Source of the DNA: CAZNPU01 sp964575335
GTDB lineage: Bacteria > Planctomycetota > Phycisphaerae > Phycisphaerales > SM1A02
DNA length: 64,000 nucleotides
Assembly: GCA_964575335.1 (NCBI GenBank)
Contig: CAZNPU010000003.1
Location: forward strand, 1 to 64,000
Direction of reading: 5' to 3'
Positions 1-9,557 of the stretch are shown here, piece by piece (within the stretch, counting starts at the first letter, position 1; each line of letters opens with the position of its first letter). The translations under genes were made by a program, and so were the position numbers. The notes under the pieces were generated by a model. The model made no database searches and was not told the origin of the DNA. It worked only from the letters and a program-made list of their open reading frames with translations.

Positions 1-2391
1 ATCAGCAACGTCTTCCAGTTTCACGATCGCGCCATCCTTGCCGCGCAGCAGCAGATGGTGCAGGTCTTCAATGCGCTGCCGCTCATCACGAGCTGCGCGC
101 ACGACCATCTGGTATCGGCGTACCCCGTGATTGATTTCAGCAACGGTTTCGCCATGCACTGCGATCTTGACCTGTTCCGCAGCCATGGCGGGGGTGAGTC
201 CGGCGGCGGCCAGATCCTGCGCGCGGTAGCGAATCGGTAGCGATTGGATCATGACCTCGCGGTTGGCTGCGACGTCGCGCGTGCCGGGAATTTCCTTGAG
301 CGTCGCTTCGATCTCCCGCGCAAGCTGGCGCAGTGTGGCTAGATCGTCGCCGAATACGTTGATCGCGATGGCTGCGGGCGTGCCGGAAAGAATGTGCGAA
401 AGTCGATGCTCGATCGGCTGGCCGATCATGGTTGTAATGCCGGGCGTATTGGCCAAGATGGTTTCGATCTGCTGGCGGATGATCTGCGGCTGAGCATGCT
501 GGTCGAACGTCACTTCAATTTCTGAACTGCTCACCGGCTCAGCATGTTCATCGCGCTCCGCTCGACCGGTGCGGCGGGTCACGCTGTCCACGCCGTCAAT
601 CTGCATGAGTTGCTTCTCAACGCCCTGCGCGAGCCGGTCGCTCTCATCTAGCGACGTGCCGGGTGGAGCCATAAGAAACACGGTGAACGTGCCCTCGTTG
701 AACTCAGGCAGAAAACTCGTGCCGAACGTACTACCTAGCCACAGCGCCAGCACGGTGGCGAGTGCAGCTCCGGCGAGCACAAGCTTGCGGAATCGCACCG
801 CCGCACGCAGGGCCGGCTCATAGCGCCGCTTGAGCCATCGAACGACAAAACCATCGCGCTCTGTGTGCCTGCCCAGCTTGCCTTGCAGAAGCACACGGCA
901 CATCGCTGGCGTGACGGTAAGCGCGACAATCAGCGACGCGCTGATGGAGACCATGTAGGTCATGCCCAACGGGCGGAAGAATCGTCCTTCAAGTCCCTGC
1001 AGGAAAAGCAGTGGAACGAACACGATGACAATGATGACGGTGGCGAACACCATCGCGCTGCGTATTTCGTTGCTGGCGTCGTAAATCACCTCCGATATAG
1101 GGCGCTGCTGCGATTCAGGCAGCAGACGATTTTCACGCAGACGGCGAAAGACGTTCTCCACGTCGATGATGGCGTCGTCAACCAGCACGCCGATCGCCAC
1201 CGCCAGCCCGCCCAGCGTCATCACGTTGAGCGTCATGTCCATCCCCCACATCATCAGCAGCGCGGCGGCCAGCGAAAGCGGCAGGGCGGTCAGGGTGATG
1301 ATGGTTGTGCGCACGTTGAGCAGAAACAGCATGAGAATGACTGCGATGATGATGACCGCATCGCGAAGCACGTGCGTGACGTTGCGCACTGATCGTTCAA
1401 TGAACGTGGCCTGTCTGAACACATGACGATTGATGGACATGCCCTGCGGCAGCGAGGCTTCAATCTGATCAATCGCGAGATCGATCTCGCGCGTCAGGGC
1501 GAGCGTGTTGACGCCCGGCGATTTCTGAACCGACAAAATCACAGCAGGCCGGCCGCTGTCGGCCCCCGTGCCTCGCCTGGGCGCGCCGCCGAGCTTTACT
1601 TCAGCAACTTGGCCGATCGTCAGCGGCGCACCGTTTTCATATCGAATGATAGTCGATTCGATGTCGCTTACCGATTGCACCTGTGCCGCCTGGCGAATCG
1701 GTATCTCCCGGCCGTGGACATTGGCCAGATACCCTGCGCTGGCAGTGCTGTGCGCTTCGCGCGCCGCCTGAACAACGTCATCGATGGTCAGCCCGTGCAG
1801 CAGCAGATCGCCCTGACGCACGAAAATCTGATACTCAGGAAACTCGCCGCCGATCGCCACGACCTGCGACACGCCGGGCACGGCCAGCAGTCGATTGCGC
1901 AGCTCGAATTCCGCGTACGATCGAAGTTCAAGCTCGCTCACGCTGCCATCGGGCGATGAAAGCGCCAGCAGCATGATCTCGCCGGTAATGGACGTGATGG
2001 GCGCGATTTCAGCGTGCACAAACGGCGGCAACGAATCGCGCACCGATGACAGCCGCTCGGAGACAAGCTGGCGGGCGCGGTAGATGTCATCGCCCCAGTC
2101 AAACTCCACCCAGACCAGCGAAAGGCTGATTGCACTGGCGCTGCGCACGCGGCGTACGCCGGGCAATCCGTTCATCGCCGTTTCAATCGGAAACGACACG
2201 TACTGCTCTACTTCGTCAGCCGCCAAACCGCCCGCTTCGGTCAGAATGACCACCGTTGGCGCGTTCAGTTCGGGAAACACGTCAACGGGCATGTGCGTGA
2301 GTTGATACGCAGCGATCCCGACAAGCAGCACTGCCGCCATGATGACGAGTGCAGCGTTGCGGATTGAAAAACCAATCAGATGCTTCAGCAT
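1..2391 (-). CDS. Heavy-metal efflux RND transporter, CusA/CzcA family (partial, C-terminus beyond left edge)
   Basis: Inner-membrane proton-driven pump of a tripartite metal efflux complex. The frame is open from the ATG at 2391 to base 1, giving 797 residues. The family is about 1030-1060 residues, so roughly the last quarter is outside the window. Visible marks: an N-terminal membrane segment followed by MPVDVFPELNAPTV (typical of the family start), then, near residue 400, the transmembrane motif VDDAIIDVEN. Its acidic residues match the proton-relay position of CzcA/CusA. The gene starts 11 bases after the adaptor gene, last in the order outer-membrane channel, adaptor, pump. The substrate metal (Cu/Ag or Zn/Co/Cd) cannot be fixed from this part. 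Confidence 0.93.
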   Translation of the reverse strand, partial: MLKHLIGFSIRNAALVIMAAVLLVGIAAYQLTHMPVDVFPELNAPTVVILTEAGGLAADEVEQYVSFPIETAMNGLPGVRRVRSASAISLSLVWVEFDWGDDIYRARQLVSERLSSVRDSLPPFVHAEIAPITSITGEIMLLALSSPDGSVSELELRSYAEFELRNRLLAVPGVSQVVAIGGEFPEYQIFVRQGDLLLHGLTIDDVVQAAREAHSTASAGYLANVHGREIPIRQAAQVQSVSDIESTIIRYENGAPLTIGQVAEVKLGGAPRRGTGADSGRPAVILSVQKSPGVNTLALTREIDLAIDQIEASLPQGMSINRHVFRQATFIERSVRNVTHVLRDAVIIIAVILMLFLLNVRTTIITLTALPLSLAAALLMMWGMDMTLNVMTLGGLAVAIGVLVDDAIIDVENVFRRLRENRLLPESQQRPISEVIYDASNEIRSAMVFATVIIVIVFVPLLFLQGLEGRFFRPLGMTYMVSISASLIVALTVTPAMCRVLLQGKLGRHTERDGFVVRWLKRRYEPALRAAVRFRKLVLAGAALATVLALWLGSTFGTSFLPEFNEGTFTVFLMAPPGTSLDESDRLAQGVEKQLMQIDGVDSVTRRTGRAERDEHAEPVSSSEIEVTFDQHAQPQIIRQQIETILANTPGITTMIGQPIEHRLSHILSGTPAAIAINVFGDDLATLRQLAREIEATLKEIPGTRDVAANREVMIQSLPIRYRAQDLAAAGLTPAMAAEQVKIAVHGETVAEINHGVRRYQMVVRAARDERQRIEDLHHLLLRGKDGAIVKLEDVAD

Positions 2392-2402
2392 GCGCGCCTC
2401 CC

Positions 2403-3824
2403 TCAGTGATCCGCATGCCAGGTGCCGTCGGCATGAAAGTGTCCGCCGCGCATGGGTTGCTCGGAACTGACCATCAGCAGTTGGTGAACGCCGCCGAGCA
2501 CGATTTCATCGCCTTCGCGAACGCCGCTGAGGATTTCAACCCATCGTCCGTCATTACTGCCGAGATCGGCGCTGAGCCGGATGACTTTGTCAGGATCGCG
2601 CGGATCGCGGCGGAAGATGACGGGCGCCAGACCGTCGCGCACCACGCACTCCAGCGGAATGGCAAGCTCGGTCGCTGAACCGCCGTCGAGAATGATTTCC
2701 GCAAACGCAGCGACGCCTTCTCTCGCCCACGCAGCGTGATCCTCCAGCGCGATGAGCAGATCGATTGTCCGCTGCTGCGGATCGGCGCTGAGACCGATGG
2801 ACAGCGTGCCGCGGAGCGGGGCGGCATTGCGCTGCCCGCCGGGAGATTGCGCCGGCACAATGGAAACTGGCAGGCCGTCTTCAAGACGCCAGAGATCGCT
2901 TTGCAATCCCACAGCCCGAAACCGCAGCGCCTGCGGGTTGATCATCGAAAGCACCATGTCGCCCTGTTCAACCCATGCGCCATCCGTAATGGACACAAGT
3001 TCCACCACGCCAGCGGCTGTCGCGCGTATCTCTAGCGTCTGCAGTGTGCGCCAGAGCGGCTGCTGAGACGATGGATGTGTGCTGCGCAGTTCATCGGCTG
3101 CGATGCCGGTCAGCGCAGCGGCTGTGTCGATCAGCAGCGAGAGTTTCGAATCATTGGTTGCGATGGCGCTAGCCAGCTCCACGTGGCGAAGCGACAACTC
3201 CGCATCTTTTTCGCGCACCTCGCCGAACGCTGCACGCGCTGTTGTCAGGCTGGCGCGTGCTTCAGCCAATTCCGAGCTGCGACCGCCGCCTGCTGCGTCG
3301 AGCGCTTCCAGTTGTTCAACGCGACTGGTCCACAGTTCAAGTGATTCGCGCAGTCCCTGCTCGTGCAGCTCGTGCGCTTTCATCAGTTCACTCAGCGCTT
3401 CGAGCCGCGCCGATGCGATATCCCGCTCAGCCTGCGCATCTGCGATCTCGCGTTGAAGCTCGCGCCATTGCGGTGATTCGATTCGAAAAAGCGGCTGGCC
3501 CGGCTCGACGCGCTGATATTGATCGACGAGTAACTCCACATGACCGGCAAGAGGCGCGTGATACTTCCGGCGCGCTTTGGGTTGCAATTCGAATCGCCCG
3601 GGCACACGCAACGTATTGGTGACCGCCCGCCGCTCGACTTGAGCGAAGGTAATGCCCAGATTGCTGCGCACAGCAGGCGGAATGTTGATGCGATTGCTCG
3701 GCATCGCCGATTCGTCGTCGGCATGGTCAGCGTGATGTTGCGTTTCAACGCTGCCGGTACGACTGCAGCCGCTCAGCATTGCCAGCAGCAGCATTCCGAT
3801 GAATGAAAAAGCAAGGCGTTTCAT
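2403..3824 (-). CDS. Efflux RND periplasmic adaptor subunit (CusB/CzcB-like lipoprotein)
   Basis: Membrane-fusion protein linking the RND pump to the outer-membrane channel. I start it at the ATG at 3824, which overlaps the stop of the upstream channel gene (ATGA). This gives 473 residues beginning with a lipoprotein signal (hydrophobic MLLLAMLSG followed by Cys). His/Asp-rich residues follow the Cys (HHADHADD), plausible for metal handling. Then come a biotinyl-lipoyl-like region (KYHAPLAGHVELLVDQ), a long alpha-helical hairpin rich in Glu/Arg/Ala, and a beta-barrel region. The C-terminus ends in His-rich residues (GGHFHADGTWHADH). A longer frame upstream (to 3878) exists but would bury the lipobox. 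Confidence 0.93.
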   Translation of the reverse strand: MKRLAFSFIGMLLLAMLSGCSRTGSVETQHHADHADDESAMPSNRINIPPAVRSNLGITFAQVERRAVTNTLRVPGRFELQPKARRKYHAPLAGHVELLVDQYQRVEPGQPLFRIESPQWRELQREIADAQAERDIASARLEALSELMKAHELHEQGLRESLELWTSRVEQLEALDAAGGGRSSELAEARASLTTARAAFGEVREKDAELSLRHVELASAIATNDSKLSLLIDTAAALTGIAADELRSTHPSSQQPLWRTLQTLEIRATAAGVVELVSITDGAWVEQGDMVLSMINPQALRFRAVGLQSDLWRLEDGLPVSIVPAQSPGGQRNAAPLRGTLSIGLSADPQQRTIDLLIALEDHAAWAREGVAAFAEIILDGGSATELAIPLECVVRDGLAPVIFRRDPRDPDKVIRLSADLGSNDGRWVEILSGVREGDEIVLGGVHQLLMVSSEQPMRGGHFHADGTWHADH

Positions 3825-5221
3825 GGGCGGTTTATCCCTGATGCAGTCGAATCGGTCTGGAACCGTTTGATCAGGCAATGCTGCGGACCAATCAGCGAGC
3901 GGATGCGGTTGGCTGCCTGTGCTGCAGCAAGACGAGCCTCAATGACCTGTCGTGACGTTTCGTACGATCGCACCACAGCTTCGAGGGTGAGAAAGGTGTC
4001 CAACTCGCCAAGCTCAGCAAGCCGGTGCACATCAGCAAGCTGCGCTTCAGCCAGTTGCACGACGTTGGTTTCGATTTCATTCAGCAGGTCTTGAGCGAAG
4101 CGCCAATCCAGTTGCGCCTGGGCCAGTTCGTTGGCCAGTTGCTGCAGGGTGGCCTGGGCTTCAGCGCGGGCGACTTCGCGCGATGCAGTTGCCTGGGCAA
4201 TGCCGCGGCGGTTGGCATTGAAAATCGCCAGTGGAATCGTGCCGCCCAGGCCGATGTACGTCTGGCCTTCATCCTGCTCAAACATTGGTCCAAGCGTGAT
4301 GTCGGGATATTGCCCGCGTATTTCCAGATGCAATGTCTGCTCTGCAACTTCATACCGCGCTTGCTGCACCGCCAGAGTCGGATTGGATTCCAGGAGTTGC
4401 GCGGGCATCGCCTCAGCGTCAATTGCGTCAATTGCTGCTGCGGTCATGTCCGGGTGCAGCCGCAAGGGAGCGTTTGGCGCGAGGCCCATCAGGGATTTGA
4501 TCTGCAGTTCCAGACGCGCTGCGCGATGTTCGATGGTCAGCCGTTCTGCGTACCTGGCTGACTGTTCGACTTGCAGGGCTCGGCTCTGCATGCGGCTGAT
4601 CTCACCAGCCTGTTCAAGACGCTGAACGATGGCGACCAGATCATCGATTCGATCCAGCAGTCGCGTTGCAGCATCAAGCTGCAGTTGCAGGGCTGACCAC
4701 TCCAGCCACGCATCACGAAGCGAGGTCAGAACGGCCCATTCGCGCTCGACAACCTGCTGCAGGGCCACTTCGTACTCAGCCGTGGCCAGCGACTTCTCCA
4801 CGCCCAGGCGTCCTGATAATGGAATCGTGAATCCCACGCCTGCTGAGGCGGTCCATGGATGTGAGACGCTTTGTACAATGCGAAGAACATCGGCGCTCAA
4901 CTCCGGGTCGTCCCATAAACCCGCGTACGCTGCGCCAGCTTCAGCGACACATGCTGATTCCCGCTCGATGCGCAATTGCGGATTGAGCACCAGCGCCAAC
5001 GCCTCGGCTTCGGGCAGCGAAAAACCGTCCGACGGATCGAAGACGAGTTCCGATTCGTCTTGAATCAGTTCCTGCACCAGCGCCTGCACCTCACCCGAAT
5101 CGGGCAGGTACGAACGCCAGTTCTGGTCATACTGGCGCAGATCAAGCGGCTGCGGGGCATAGGTCTGACAGCCCGCCAGCGCCATGAGCGATGCGATCGC
5201 CCATGAGCGGCGCGACACCAT
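3821..5221 (-). CDS. TolC-family outer-membrane efflux protein (CusC/CzcC-like lipoprotein)
   Basis: Outer-membrane channel of the metal efflux complex, 466 residues from the ATG at 5221. The start is chosen because it is followed at once by a lipoprotein signal (SLMALAGC). Two similar halves rich in Leu/Ala/Glu are seen, as expected for the duplicated TolC fold, with phrases such as EAEALALVLNPQLRIERE and SNPTLAVQQARYEVAE. The region TYIGLGGTIPLAIFNANRRG matches the conserved beta-strand entry of this family. First gene of the channel-adaptor-pump operon, overlapping the adaptor by 4 bases. The longer frame to 5338 is judged non-coding upstream sequence. Confidence 0.92.
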   Translation of the reverse strand: MVSRRSWAIASLMALAGCQTYAPQPLDLRQYDQNWRSYLPDSGEVQALVQELIQDESELVFDPSDGFSLPEAEALALVLNPQLRIERESACVAEAGAAYAGLWDDPELSADVLRIVQSVSHPWTASAGVGFTIPLSGRLGVEKSLATAEYEVALQQVVEREWAVLTSLRDAWLEWSALQLQLDAATRLLDRIDDLVAIVQRLEQAGEISRMQSRALQVEQSARYAERLTIEHRAARLELQIKSLMGLAPNAPLRLHPDMTAAAIDAIDAEAMPAQLLESNPTLAVQQARYEVAEQTLHLEIRGQYPDITLGPMFEQDEGQTYIGLGGTIPLAIFNANRRGIAQATASREVARAEAQATLQQLANELAQAQLDWRFAQDLLNEIETNVVQLAEAQLADVHRLAELGELDTFLTLEAVVRSYETSRQVIEARLAAAQAANRIRSLIGPQHCLIKRFQTDSTASGINRP

Positions 5222-5376
5222 GATGAGCACTTCCAATGTCTGATCTCCAATCCAACGAAAAACAACAGCTGAACACGTTTGCACCAGCGCGCATGTGACG
5301 CGCGCAGGACAAAGCAAAAGCAACTGCAGGCACAGCAACAGCGCGTGCGCTGTGTGCCGATGATTGGAGATGCGCT

Positions 5377-5829
5377 CTAGATTTGAAGAATGGTGGAACG
5401 AAGCAGCCGCTCAAGCAGGGGCGGCGACCGCAAACTGACCGCTCGCCATGCTGGACGCCAAACCGGTTGAGTCAAATCCGCAGCATGGCTCAGTTCAACC
5501 GGAGGGCACCACCAGCCGATGGCGAGAAACAGCTCGGCTGGCAGTTGATCGCTGGTTTCGATGCGGCAATCGCTCAGACCCAGCTGGATCTCAGCGCACG
5601 GCTCATGGCGCTCGTGATGGTGGCTGTGGTTGTGGTCATCGCACGGGGTCGAGGTGTGAGCCACAATCGGCTCGTGATGATGCCCGCCGGCGCTGCAGCG
5701 GGCTGCGATCATCTCATGCCACTCGTGATTGCCAAGCGTGAGAACCGCGCCCTGGGGATAGACGCCCAGCAGCGTGAATGCTGCCCAGGCCAGGATGCCC
5801 ATCAGGTTGGCGGGAAGATTCATGCTCAT
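5377..5829 (-). CDS. Histidine-rich small protein upstream of the metal efflux operon
   Basis: 150 residues; not recognised as a named family. It has one hydrophobic N-terminal segment (LMGILAWAAFTLLGVY) that could be a signal or anchor. A cluster of metal-type ligands follows: GGHHHEPIVAH, then CDDHNHSHHHERHEPC. The His/Cys/Asp content and the position 155 bases before the efflux channel gene, on the same strand, suggest a metal-binding accessory or sensor protein, comparable in concept to CzcI-type proteins. That function is inferred from context only. ATGs lie at 5829 and 5823, and neither has a clear ribosome binding site. Confidence 0.7.
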   Translation of the reverse strand: MSMNLPANLMGILAWAAFTLLGVYPQGAVLTLGNHEWHEMIAARCSAGGHHHEPIVAHTSTPCDDHNHSHHHERHEPCAEIQLGLSDCRIETSDQLPAELFLAIGWWCPPVELSHAADLTQPVWRPAWRAVSLRSPPLLERLLRSTILQI

Positions 5830-6011
5830 GGTTGGCAATCTGTTGCCTGTGAAGAATACTCGATCCGATCAGCCGCTGCCATTATTTATTTTACGGCCAT
5901 GGCTGGCCTTGGGCGTATTCCCGGCGATTGCGAGCTGTGCGGTTCATTACTTATTGGCCAGCAGCAATAATTCCGGGCCAGCGTGGTTGAGAGAGGCGAA
6001 AACGTTCAGCA

Positions 6012-7379
6012 TCACCGCGCAGCTGCATGGGCAAGCTGCTGGCGCAGACACGCTGCCATCTCAGCGAGCGACGGGCTGACGCGCACTTCATAGGCAGGGT
6101 CTGCGCTGTGCAGCGACAGCAAGCGTTCCGGAAGCAATGCGCGTTCCTGCTGTGCCCGAAGGCGAATCTCGTCAAGCGATGCCCGGCCTGCCGGCAGGCG
6201 CTGGCCGGCTTCCATGACCTTCACCAGCAGCGGTCGGCCGTCGATCGATTCATCGTGCATGGCGATCACATCATGAACCGCATGGCCATCGCTGTTCTGG
6301 ATGCGAAACACCTGCTTGCGGCCGGGCAAAGTTGATTTGCCCGGCGCGAGTTTCATGCGCGGCTTGCCTGCATAGGCAGCCAATTTGTATGCGCTGTCGA
6401 GGTACGGATGATCGGCTGAAACGCCCATGCGCGTTCCCACGCCGAACCCGGTGATCGGCGCGCCGCGGGCGACCAGATCCGCCACGGCATATTCATCCAG
6501 ATTCCCGCTGGCGAAAAGCTCGACATTGTGCAGCCCGGCTTCGTCGAGCATGGCCCGCGCTTCCTGAGCCAGTTGAGCCAGATCGCCCGAATCAAGCCGA
6601 AGCGAGCGAACGCGAAACGCCTCGCCCAATTCCTTTGCCATCGCAATGACCTTGCGCACGCCTTCGATCGTGTCGTAGGTGTCAACCAGAAGCGTTGTGG
6701 CGGGAAAGATGCGATTGAACGCCTTGAATGCATCGACTTCGCGGTCATGCGCTTCGATATAGCTGTGCGCCATTGTGCCGTAGACCGGTATGCCATAGAC
6801 GCGGCCGGCCAGCACGTTGGACGTTCCCGCTGCGCCGACGATGTAGCACGCTCTCGCCGCCTTCATGCCTGCATCGGTTCCGTGCAGACGCCGCAGACCG
6901 AATTCAACGATCGCGCGGCCTGACGCAGCGGTGATCACGCGCGCTGCTTTCGATGCAACCATCGTCTGAAAATGAATCTGGTTGAGCGCAAACGTTTCGA
7001 TCAGTTGCGCTTCCGGCAATGGGGCGACAACCTGCACGATTGGTTCGTTGGCGAACACCGGCGTACCTTCGGGCACGGCGTAGACATCGCCGGTAAATCG
7101 GAACGAAGCCAGAGAATCGAGAAATGTCTGCGAAAAAAGATTCAGCGAGTCCAGATAGGCCAGCGCGTCATCGTCAAATCGCAGGGTTTCAAGGTAGCGC
7201 AGCACATCATCGATGCCGCAGGCAACCAGATAATTGCGACTGGCGGGCAGGCGTCGTGCGAAAAGATCGAAGACAGCCTGCTCCCGCAGGTCTTGTTCAA
7301 AATACGCCTGCATCATGGTCAACTGATACAGGTCAGTGAGCAGGGCGGCGTTGGTGTTGGTAACCCAGGGTGTCTGCAT
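6012..7379 (-). CDS. pncB: Nicotinate phosphoribosyltransferase
   Basis: Converts nicotinate and PRPP to nicotinate mononucleotide in the NAD salvage (Preiss-Handler) pathway; cytoplasmic. 455 residues, normal for the family. Visible: the N-terminal LLTDLYQLTMMQAY motif, GTMAHSYIEAH with the catalytic histidine region, LRLDSGDLAQL, and FASGNLDEYAV near residue 290, all family signatures. The nicotinamidase gene is 123 bases upstream on the same strand, so the two salvage steps (nicotinamide to nicotinate to NaMN) are encoded together. NAD synthetase lies 4 kb away on the other strand. Confidence 0.96.
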   Translation of the reverse strand: MQTPWVTNTNAALLTDLYQLTMMQAYFEQDLREQAVFDLFARRLPASRNYLVACGIDDVLRYLETLRFDDDALAYLDSLNLFSQTFLDSLASFRFTGDVYAVPEGTPVFANEPIVQVVAPLPEAQLIETFALNQIHFQTMVASKAARVITAASGRAIVEFGLRRLHGTDAGMKAARACYIVGAAGTSNVLAGRVYGIPVYGTMAHSYIEAHDREVDAFKAFNRIFPATTLLVDTYDTIEGVRKVIAMAKELGEAFRVRSLRLDSGDLAQLAQEARAMLDEAGLHNVELFASGNLDEYAVADLVARGAPITGFGVGTRMGVSADHPYLDSAYKLAAYAGKPRMKLAPGKSTLPGRKQVFRIQNSDGHAVHDVIAMHDESIDGRPLLVKVMEAGQRLPAGRASLDEIRLRAQQERALLPERLLSLHSADPAYEVRVSPSLAEMAACLRQQLAHAAAR

Positions 7380-7502
7380 GAAAAATGACGCAGCCTTATG
7401 AAACTGATGGTGACGAATCTGCCTTCAACAGCATATGGCGATTGCGCATGATGAGGATGCGTGCAGCGTGCGGCATGCGGCGGAGATCGCAGGCAAATCA
7501 CT

Positions 7503-8087
7503 TCACTCCGCCAGCGAGAAACGCTCCACCAGTGCCCCGGCTTGTCGCATGTCGTTGATTGCGCGCTGGCCGTCATCGGGATTGATGTTCACCGCGCGAA
7601 TGGCGTCCTCGATGACGCAAACGTCGAAGCCTTCCTGAAGGCCGTCGAGCACGGTGGCTTTGACGCAGTAATCGGTGGCAATCCCGCCGACCCAGAGCCG
7701 CTTGACATTGCGGGCACGAAGCTCGCTGGCCAGATTCGTGCCGTCGAACGCCGAGTAGGCATCGCGGTCGGGCGTATCGCCCTTGAGCGTGACGATGGCG
7801 GTTTCAGCAGGCAGGTTCAGGTCGGGATGAAACTCCGCGCCGTGCGTGCCCTGCACGCAATGGGGAGGCCACGGCCCGCCCTGTTGCTGAAAACTGATGT
7901 GATCCGGCGGGTGCCAGTCGCGCGAGGCGAAGATCGGAATGTCTGCCTCGTGAGCTTTGCTGATCCACCGGTTCAGGACGGGGACAACCTGATCGCCCTC
8001 GGCCACCGCCAGCGCGCCGCCGGGGCAAAAGTCGTTCTGCACATCGACAATGATCAAAGCGTCGCCGGGTTTGAGTTCTGCGTTCAT
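7503..8087 (-). CDS. pncA: Nicotinamidase (isochorismatase-like hydrolase)
   Basis: Hydrolyses nicotinamide to nicotinate and ammonia. 194 residues. The N-terminus DALIIVDVQNDFCPGGAL carries the catalytic Asp. The metal-site stretch is SRDWHPPDHISF, the catalytic Lys is in TLKGD, and the nucleophilic Cys lies in GGIATDYCVKATVLD, with the cis-peptide region just before it. All expected catalytic elements are present. Likely co-transcribed with the downstream pncB. The ATG at 8087 agrees with the usual family start. Confidence 0.96.
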   Translation of the reverse strand: MNAELKPGDALIIVDVQNDFCPGGALAVAEGDQVVPVLNRWISKAHEADIPIFASRDWHPPDHISFQQQGGPWPPHCVQGTHGAEFHPDLNLPAETAIVTLKGDTPDRDAYSAFDGTNLASELRARNVKRLWVGGIATDYCVKATVLDGLQEGFDVCVIEDAIRAVNINPDDGQRAINDMRQAGALVERFSLAE

Positions 8088-8207
8088 TGGTCAAAATCCA
8101 GTTGCGGACAACGTGACGTATCGTGAGGGATAGTAGCGCCATGATGCGAGGTGATCCGCCGACGTCGGCCCAGTCCGGCGCGGATCAACTTCGCTACACT
8201 TTGCGTC

Positions 8208-9269
8208 ATGCGCACCTTCCGCAGCGACAACAATGCTGGACTTTGCCCCGAAGCGTTGCAGGCGATTCTCGACGCCAATGACGATTTTCATGAGGTCGGC
8301 TATGGCGATGATTCGTACACCCAGCGGGCCGTTGCGGCGTTTAGCCAAATCTTCGGCACGCAGGTCAGCGTCTGGTTTGTCGCCACCGGCACTGCCGCCA
8401 ATACGCTTGCGATCGCCTCGTTGACCCAGCCCTGGGAGCAGGTGTTGTGTCACGTGCACAGCCACTATAACGATGATGAATCCACTGCGCCCGAGCGAAT
8501 CGCACAATGCCGCGTTACGGCGATTCACACTGCTGACACCAAGCTAGTGCCGGAGGATATTGAGAAGGCTGCATTGAATTCGCGCGGCGACGTGCATCAG
8601 CCCCAGCCCGGCGTGCTGACGATCTCCAACACAACCGAGTTCGGCACGGTCTACACGCCTGACGAAATCAAAGCCTTGTGTGAAATTGCGCACGCCAAGG
8701 GCTACCGCGTCCATATGGACGGCGCTCGCTTTGCCAACGCGGTGGCGGCCTTGGGATGCGATCCCAAAGCGTTGACGATTGATGCGGGGCTTGATGCGCT
8801 GTCCTTCGGCGGCACCAAAAACGGCCTGGCCTTCGGCGAGGCGGTGCTGTTTTTCCCGCAGGGCGACGGCGCGATATTCGAGCGAGCGGTGCAGGCGTTT
8901 CCGTTTCATCGAAAAAGCACCGGTCATCTGCTGAGCAAACACCGCTTTGTCAGCGCGCCGTTTGCAGCGACGCTGAGCGATGGAAGCTGGCTGCGGCACG
9001 CTCAGCACGCCAACGCGATGGCGGCACAGCTTGCTGCTGGACTTGCTGATTTGGGAATCCAGCCGCGGTTTCCCGTTCAGGCCAACAGCGTGTTTGTCAC
9101 GCTGCCGCCTGGCGTTGACCGGGCGCTTCGTGACAAAGGGCACGGGTATTATCCGTTTGGCGATCCGGCAGCGAAGCTTTCGCGGTTGATGTGCAGTTTC
9201 AACACCCGGCCTCAAGACGTGCAGGCGCTGCTGGCGGATATCGCAGAGGCGCTGGCGCTCGCTTTATAG
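8208..9269 (+). CDS. Low-specificity L-threonine aldolase (PLP-dependent)
   Basis: Cleaves L-threonine/allo-threonine to glycine and acetaldehyde. 353 residues from the ATG at 8208; the upstream extension to 8151 lacks family similarity. The N-terminal motif FRSDNNAGLCPEAL is typical. The pyridoxal-binding lysine is in SFGGTKNGLAFGEA near residue 205. HMDGARFANA holds the Asp that contacts the pyridine nitrogen. The gene diverges from pncA with about 120 bases between them, which must hold both promoters. Close to LtaE/Gly1 enzymes; alternative beta-eliminating lyase activities cannot be excluded. Confidence 0.93.
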   Translation: MRTFRSDNNAGLCPEALQAILDANDDFHEVGYGDDSYTQRAVAAFSQIFGTQVSVWFVATGTAANTLAIASLTQPWEQVLCHVHSHYNDDESTAPERIAQCRVTAIHTADTKLVPEDIEKAALNSRGDVHQPQPGVLTISNTTEFGTVYTPDEIKALCEIAHAKGYRVHMDGARFANAVAALGCDPKALTIDAGLDALSFGGTKNGLAFGEAVLFFPQGDGAIFERAVQAFPFHRKSTGHLLSKHRFVSAPFAATLSDGSWLRHAQHANAMAAQLAAGLADLGIQPRFPVQANSVFVTLPPGVDRALRDKGHGYYPFGDPAAKLSRLMCSFNTRPQDVQALLADIAEALALAL

Positions 9270-9557
9270 CACACATAATCGCGGCAATGCGACAATAGCA
9301 CATCGTCATTGACTACCCTTGAAAATCATGGCAGGCGCAGCGCGCCATCGTGTCATGCAAGGCAGCGTAGGCGCCTTGATTTTGAGGTGGGGAGCGATAA
9401 TCCATCGCCGCTTGCATCATTGAAAAAATCAGCACAAGTTCCAGCGCTGGGGAGGTCAACTTTGCTGTCGATCCAACCGATCCACTTGTGCGGAATGGAT
9501 TAACCCGCATGCGTCGATTGGCGCGTTTTCATCGATCGCGAGGTTGAGAGGTCTCGT

